Positions 7,200 to 10,279 of a stretch of DNA of 10,279 nucleotides are shown piece by piece; the stretch's first letter is position 1, and every line of letters starts with the position of its first letter. A program made the position numbers and the translations under genes. Under the pieces are notes generated by a model that was not told the DNA's origin, searched no databases, and was given only the letters and a program-made list of their open reading frames with translations. The DNA lies in NCBI GenBank assembly GCA_016929985.1, contig JAFGIH010000192.1, positions 1 to 10,279 on the forward strand, given 5' to 3'. The DNA comes from Thermoleophilia bacterium (GTDB lineage Bacteria; Actinomycetota; Thermoleophilia; RBG-16-64-13).

Positions 7200-8672
7200 C
7201 TATTCCTCCCAGAGGGTGTGCGGTGTCCCCGCCAGATCGATCCACAGGTGCTTCTGCATGGTGTATTCCTCGAGGGCGAGGGTCGAGTTCTCCTTCGACC
7301 AGCCCGATTCTTTGCGGCCTCCCCAGGGGATCTCGAAGACGATGACCAGGTGCTGGTTGAGCCAGACGGTGCCCGTCTTGATGCGGTCGGCCATGACCAT
7401 GCCGAGGCGGAGGTCTTTGGTCCATATCGAGGCGCAGAGGCCGTAGCGCGTGTTGTTAGTGAGGGCGATCGCTTCGTCCGGCGTGTCGAAGGGCGCCAGT
7501 CCCACTACCGGTCCGAAGACCTCCTCCTGCATGAACTCAGAGCCGGGGTCGCAGTCGGCGAAGATCGTGGGCGCGACGAAGCAGCCATTCCGCGTCTCCG
7601 GAGTGTCGGGCCGCTGTCCGCCCAGAAGAAGCCTCGCTCCGGACCGCCTCGCGCCTTCGATGAAGCCCTCAATGCGATCCCGATGTCCCTCGTAGGCCAC
7701 CGGGCCGATCATCGTCTCAGGCTTGAGAGGGTCACCGACCGTCAGCTTCGCCGCCGCCGCGACAAACCTCTCAGCGAACTCGTCATAGATCGGTCTCTGG
7801 ACGAAGTAGCGACTGGCCGCCCCGCAGTTCTGACCCGAGTTATAGAAGGCGCCCCACACCGCCCCTTCGATCGTTGCGTCGAGATCGGCGTCCGCAAGCA
7901 CGATGAAGGCGTTCTTGCCGCCCAGTTCCGAGGCCACCGGCTTCACAAAGTCACTGGCGAGCCTCATGATGCGCTTTCCCGTCTCCGAATCGCCAGTGAA
8001 GTTGATCTTGGCCACCTTGGGATGGGTCACGAGCGCCTCGCCTATCGTGCTGCCGGGCCCGGAGACGATGTTCAGAACGCCCGGGGGCAGCCCCACCTCA
8101 GCGGCGAACTCGCCCAGCCGAAGAACCGTCAGGGGCGCGCAGGAAGCCGGTTTCAGCACGCAGGTGTTGCCCGTGATCAAGGCGGGGGCCACCTTCGCGA
8201 TGGCCGTCACCAGGGGGAAGTTCCACGGGGTGATGAGACCCATGACACCGAGGGGCTCCCGCAGCGTCATCGCCCGAGCCGACGAGCCGATGGGCAGGGT
8301 GATCCCAGAGAGACCCCGGCCCACACCCGCGTAGTACTCGAGCATCTCGGCGGCGCTGGGCATGTCGAAGCGGCTCGTCTTGAAGATGGGCCCGCCGTAC
8401 TGCCTGGTTTCCAGTTCGGCGAGTTCATCTCTATGGGCCCATATCCGTGCCGCGATTTTGTAGAGGAACTTGCCTCTCTCGCCGGGGTGCAGTGCCGCCC
8501 AGGCGGGTTGAGCGCGCCAGGCGGCCTCTACCGCGGCGTCGAGGTCTACAACATCCGCCTTCGGCGCGTGCCCTACCGTCCGGCCGGTTGCGGGGTCGGT
8601 GACCTCCATGGTCGCGCCGTTCGAGGTCGCCATGAGTCTGCCAGCGATGAGCATCCTGTACGAGTGATCCAA
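7200..8672 (-). CDS. Aldehyde dehydrogenase family protein, TTG start (ALDH-B, second in array)
   Basis: 490 residues, full-length NAD(P)-dependent ALDH. Catalytic set: N151 in TPWN, K174 in KPAS, E249 in SELGGKN, C283 in NSGQNC, E384 in EEVFGPV, PWGGRKESG at 449-457. It looks the most divergent of the four: GGKNA in place of GGKNP, EIPW before the GG-KESG loop, and a longer C-terminal tail ending in PHTLWEE (484-490), where ALDH-C and ALDH-D stop soon after LKL. The start codon is TTG; it is chosen because AAGGGGGG (8679-8686) sits 6 nt upstream and because the next in-frame ATG (codon 7) would cut into the first conserved strand. It begins 34 nt after the ALDH-A stop and ends in TAG directly against the ALDH-C ATG. 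The divergence suggests a substrate distinct from ALDH-C and ALDH-D, which sequence cannot name. Confidence 0.94.
   Translation of the reverse strand: MDHSYRMLIAGRLMATSNGATMEVTDPATGRTVGHAPKADVVDLDAAVEAAWRAQPAWAALHPGERGKFLYKIAARIWAHRDELAELETRQYGGPIFKTSRFDMPSAAEMLEYYAGVGRGLSGITLPIGSSARAMTLREPLGVMGLITPWNFPLVTAIAKVAPALITGNTCVLKPASCAPLTVLRLGEFAAEVGLPPGVLNIVSGPGSTIGEALVTHPKVAKINFTGDSETGKRIMRLASDFVKPVASELGGKNAFIVLADADLDATIEGAVWGAFYNSGQNCGAASRYFVQRPIYDEFAERFVAAAAKLTVGDPLKPETMIGPVAYEGHRDRIEGFIEGARRSGARLLLGGQRPDTPETRNGCFVAPTIFADCDPGSEFMQEEVFGPVVGLAPFDTPDEAIALTNNTRYGLCASIWTKDLRLGMVMADRIKTGTVWLNQHLVIVFEIPWGGRKESGWSKENSTLALEEYTMQKHLWIDLAGTPHTLWEE
7204..7210 (-). promoter_or_regulatory. Ribosome binding site of ALDH-C inside the end of ALDH-B
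   Basis: On the minus strand GGGAGGA forms part of the last codons of ALDH-B (Trp-Glu-Glu) and is followed by TAG-ATG, stop and start abutting with no gap. Ribosomes ending ALDH-B finish on the ALDH-C initiation site, the classic layout for coupled translation. Confidence 0.75.
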
Positions 8673-8678
8673 ATGACG

Positions 8679-8686
8679 CCCCCCTT
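8679..8686 (-). promoter_or_regulatory. Ribosome binding site that decides the TTG start of ALDH-B
   Basis: AAGGGGGG on the minus strand, 6 nt before the TTG at 8672-8670. The alternative ATG at codon 7 would be more than 20 nt from it. I see no in-frame ATG between it and the ALDH-A stop. Confidence 0.6.
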
Positions 8687-8706
8687 CAGGTGGTCTGCGC
8701 GGCCGG

Positions 8707-10143
8707 CTAGGACGCCCGGTTGATGACGACCATCTTGAGGTCGGTGAACTCTTCGAGACCGCACATCGCGCCGTCCTTGCCGACTCCGCTCTGCTTGACG
8801 TTGCCGCCCCACGGCAGCTCGGTCACCTGGATGCGCGGCATGTTTATGTAAACGCTGTCGACGCGAAGTTGCTCGGTGAACCTCAGAGCCTTCGCCACGT
8901 CTTTCGTCCACACGCCGGCGACCAGCCCGTATTCGGAGTCGTTGGCCAGATCGATGACCTCTTCTTCGGAGGAGAACCTGAGGATGGCAGCGGCCGGGCC
9001 GAAGATCTCCTCCCTGGCTATGGTCATGTCGTGAGTGACGTCGACCACCACCGTCGGTTGAAGAAAGTAGCCCTTGTCGCCGATCCTCTTGCCGCCTAGG
9101 GCGATGCGCGCCCCCTCGCTCAGCGCAGACTCTATGAGTTGCTCCACGCGCTGCATCTGCTGCTTGTTCGCCATGGGCCCCATGGTGGTCTTCTTGTCCC
9201 CGGGGTCGCCCACCACGATCTGCTCTACCTGCCCGACGAACGTCTCGACAAACCGGTCGTAGAAGCTCTCTTGAACGTAGTACCTGCCGGGGGTGGAGCA
9301 GTTCTGCGCGCTGTTGCCGAAGTGCCTCTGGGCCTGCCAAGTGGCGGCCTTGACGACGTCGGCGTCTTCGCAGACGATCACCGGGTTGTTGCCGCCCAAC
9401 TCCATCACCGATTTCTTGGCCGTCTGGCTGGCGACCCGCATGATCTCCTTGCCGGTCTCGCTACTGCCGGTGAAGCGGATCATGTCGACACCGGGGTGAG
9501 CGGCGAGCGCCTCGCCCACGGAGCCTCCCGGCCCGGTGACCAGGTTCATCACGCCGGCCGGCAGCCCGACCCCTTCCAGAACTTCGGTGAACTTGACGGC
9601 GAGAAGTGAGTTGACGCTGGCCGGCTTCAGCACCACCGTGTTACCGGTGACGAGGGCGGGAGTCACCATGGCCGCCATCATCATGAGAGGCACGTTCCAC
9701 GGGGTGATGACCGCGCACACGCCTATCGGGACCCGCTGCAGATAGACCGTGGCGTCGGAGAAGGCGTTCAGGACTTGGCCCATGAGCGCCCTGCTGACAG
9801 AGGCCTGATACTCAGCAGACTCGGCCGCGGCGGCGATAAAGCCCCGGGCCATCGTTATCGGGGTGCCATGTTCGCGGACCTCCAGGTCGACGAGGTCGTC
9901 TCCCGCCTCTCTGATCGCCGCGCCTATCCGGTAGACGATCTTGGCCCGCTCGGACTGGGGCACCCGCGCCCACGCCGCGAAGGCGTCCATGGCGGCCCGC
10001 ACGGCCCTGTCGACATCCGCCGGACCTCCCAGGGCCGCCTGACCGATCTCTTCTTCGGTAGCCGGATTCAGCACGGGGAAGGTCTTGCCCGACTCCGCGT
10101 CGACCCAGTCGCCCCCGATGAACAGCTTGTTACTTTGCGCCAT
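8707..10143 (-). CDS. Aldehyde dehydrogenase family protein (ALDH-A, first gene of the operon)
   Basis: 478 residues when started at the ATG at 10143-10141, full-length NAD(P)-dependent ALDH. Catalytic set: N150 in TPWN, K173 in KPAS, E248 in MELGGNNP, nucleophile C282, E378 in EEIFGPA. Unusual points: the Gly before Gln in the Cys motif is Ala (NSAQNC), GGKNP is GGNNP, and the PWGG-KxSG loop has one extra residue (PWGGNVKQSG). The reading frame stays open to an upstream ATG at 10191, giving 494 residues. The shorter start is preferred: GGGGG lies 6 nt before it, the protein then begins like its paralogues (KLFIGGDWVDAESG), and the predicted transcription start falls almost on the upstream ATG. 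Its lead position next to the promoter makes it the first gene expressed. Ends in TAG; the next gene starts 34 nt later. Substrate unknown. Confidence 0.94.
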   Translation of the reverse strand: MAQSNKLFIGGDWVDAESGKTFPVLNPATEEEIGQAALGGPADVDRAVRAAMDAFAAWARVPQSERAKIVYRIGAAIREAGDDLVDLEVREHGTPITMARGFIAAAAESAEYQASVSRALMGQVLNAFSDATVYLQRVPIGVCAVITPWNVPLMMMAAMVTPALVTGNTVVLKPASVNSLLAVKFTEVLEGVGLPAGVMNLVTGPGGSVGEALAAHPGVDMIRFTGSSETGKEIMRVASQTAKKSVMELGGNNPVIVCEDADVVKAATWQAQRHFGNSAQNCSTPGRYYVQESFYDRFVETFVGQVEQIVVGDPGDKKTTMGPMANKQQMQRVEQLIESALSEGARIALGGKRIGDKGYFLQPTVVVDVTHDMTIAREEIFGPAAAILRFSSEEEVIDLANDSEYGLVAGVWTKDVAKALRFTEQLRVDSVYINMPRIQVTELPWGGNVKQSGVGKDGAMCGLEEFTDLKMVVINRAS

Positions 10144-10149
10144 GCTTGA

Positions 10150-10154
10150 CCCCC
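10150..10154 (-). promoter_or_regulatory. Ribosome binding site of ALDH-A
   Basis: GGGGG on the minus strand, 6 nt before the ATG at 10143. It supports the 478-residue form and touches the end of the inverted repeat 10153-10175, so a leader hairpin could mask it. Confidence 0.5.
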
Positions 10155-10175
10155 AATAGACTGGTCCGCTATTGG
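10153..10175. repeat. Inverted repeat CCAATAG-N9-CTATTGG in the ALDH-A leader
   Basis: Perfect 7-bp arms at 10153-10159 and 10169-10175. It overlaps the left arm of the larger operator-like repeat (10157-10168). In RNA it would form a 7-bp stem with a 9-nt loop immediately before the Shine-Dalgarno; as DNA it could be a regulator site. The two readings cannot be told apart here. Confidence 0.45.
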
Positions 10176-10206
10176 AACCACTTGATGCCATTGTCGGACC
10201 AGTCTA
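10157..10206. promoter_or_regulatory. Operator-like 12-bp inverted repeat over the promoter, FadR/GntR-type motif
   Basis: TAGACTGGTCCG at 10157-10168 and CGGACCAGTCTA at 10195-10206 are perfect reverse complements separated by 26 bp. The right arm covers the predicted -10 box, and the left arm lies in the leader. At 10191-10201 the sequence TTGTCGGACCA matches TNGTNNNACNA, the general operator pattern of the FadR subfamily of GntR regulators. The layout suits a dimeric repressor that binds both arms and blocks RNA polymerase. The repeat is seen directly; the regulator family is inferred. Confidence 0.55.
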
Positions 10207-10230
10207 GACCGCATGTCGCGCTTGTGTCAA
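10201..10230 (-). promoter_or_regulatory. Sigma70-type promoter of the ALDH/mop operon
   Basis: On the minus strand a perfect -35 TTGACA (10230-10225) is followed after 18 nt by TAGACT (10206-10201), a 4/6 match to the -10 box. Transcription would start near 10194, leaving a leader of about 50 nt before the ALDH-A ATG. The -10 box lies inside one arm of the operator-like repeat. Confidence 0.55.
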
Positions 10231-10253
10231 CTCAAGGGAGTCATTATTCGAGG

Positions 10254-10279
10254 ATGTCGAGTAGCAACCAGCGATCAGA
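10254..10279 (+). CDS. Possible first codons of a divergent gene (cut by window edge)
   Basis: An ATG at 10254 opens a frame (MSSSNQRS) that is still open at the right edge. AAGGGAG at 10234-10240 is a possible Shine-Dalgarno but lies 13 nt away, rather far. An in-frame GTG at 10224 is an alternative start. Only eight codons are visible, so the product is unknown. The divergent position across an operator-like repeat would suit a regulator of the ALDH operon, but that rests on layout alone. Confidence 0.25.

Noticed and set aside
5956..7425. A 489-codon minus-strand frame overlapping ALDH-B and ALDH-C.
   Set aside because: It is a shifted frame of the same DNA with Arg/His/Gln-rich translation. 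The other frame gives two complete ALDHs with all catalytic residues.
5997..8723. Long plus-strand open frames (384 and 501 codons) opposite ALDH-C and ALDH-B.
   Set aside because: These are antisense shadows of well-supported ALDH genes; low-complexity Arg/His/Gly-rich translations and no motif.
10144..10191. The 494-residue form of ALDH-A starting at 10191.
   Set aside because: The extra 16 residues have no match in the paralogues, lie across the operator-like repeat, and would begin within a few bases of the predicted transcription start. A leaderless message remains possible but less likely.
1..10279. Search for tRNA, rRNA, CRISPR arrays, insertion sequence ends and riboswitches.
   Set aside because: No cloverleaf, repeated spacer arrays, transposase frames or recognisable riboswitch cores were seen; the non-coding space totals only a few hundred bases.

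Overview
The window is GC-rich bacterial DNA, tightly packed with one co-oriented gene cluster on the minus strand. In transcription order (right to left) it holds four tandem aldehyde dehydrogenase (ALDH) superfamily genes, a molybdenum-containing aldehyde oxidoreductase of the Desulfovibrio gigas MOP type, and the first 428 codons of an iron-sulfur/FAD protein that is cut by the left edge. The MOP-type enzyme, with two [2Fe-2S] clusters and no FAD domain, next to a flavin/ferredoxin/CCG-domain protein points to an anaerobe that handles low-potential electrons. Sulfate reducers, clostridia-like Firmicutes and anaerobic Actinobacteria all fit, and the sequence alone does not let me choose. Four of the five complete genes end in TAG, which is unusual for GC-rich DNA.

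Layout. 10144-10279: control region with a good -35 box (TTGACA), a weaker -10 box, a perfect 12-bp inverted repeat whose promoter-proximal arm covers the -10 box, and possibly the first codons of a divergent gene on the plus strand. 10143-8707: ALDH-A. 8672-7200: ALDH-B, TTG start. 7199-5730: ALDH-C, whose ATG directly follows the ALDH-B stop codon. 5706-4261: ALDH-D. 4260-4150: a 111-bp gap with an AT-rich patch and two dyad symmetries. 4149-1312: MOP-type aldehyde oxidoreductase. 1284-1: FAD/iron-sulfur protein, 27 nt after the mop stop codon and in the same reading frame. No RNA genes, insertion sequences, CRISPR or phage features were seen, and no gap exceeds about 140 bases.

How the genes may work together (inference). 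All six proteins are oxidoreductases that fit aldehyde-to-acid chemistry or the electron flow from it. The four ALDHs keep the catalytic Cys, Glu and Asn and should be NAD(P)-dependent. MOP would oxidise aldehydes through Mo and two [2Fe-2S] clusters, and the downstream protein is a natural candidate to accept or pass on those electrons. The first four genes are coupled by gaps of 34, 0 and 23 nt. The mop pair may also have its own control element in the 111-bp gap. The aldehyde substrate is not evident because no upstream pathway gene lies in the window.

The most noteworthy points are the four-paralogue ALDH array joined to a MOP module, the apparent lack of an NAD(P)-binding domain in the FAD/iron-sulfur protein, the altered active-site motifs of the MOP enzyme, and a FadR/GntR-like operator over the promoter.
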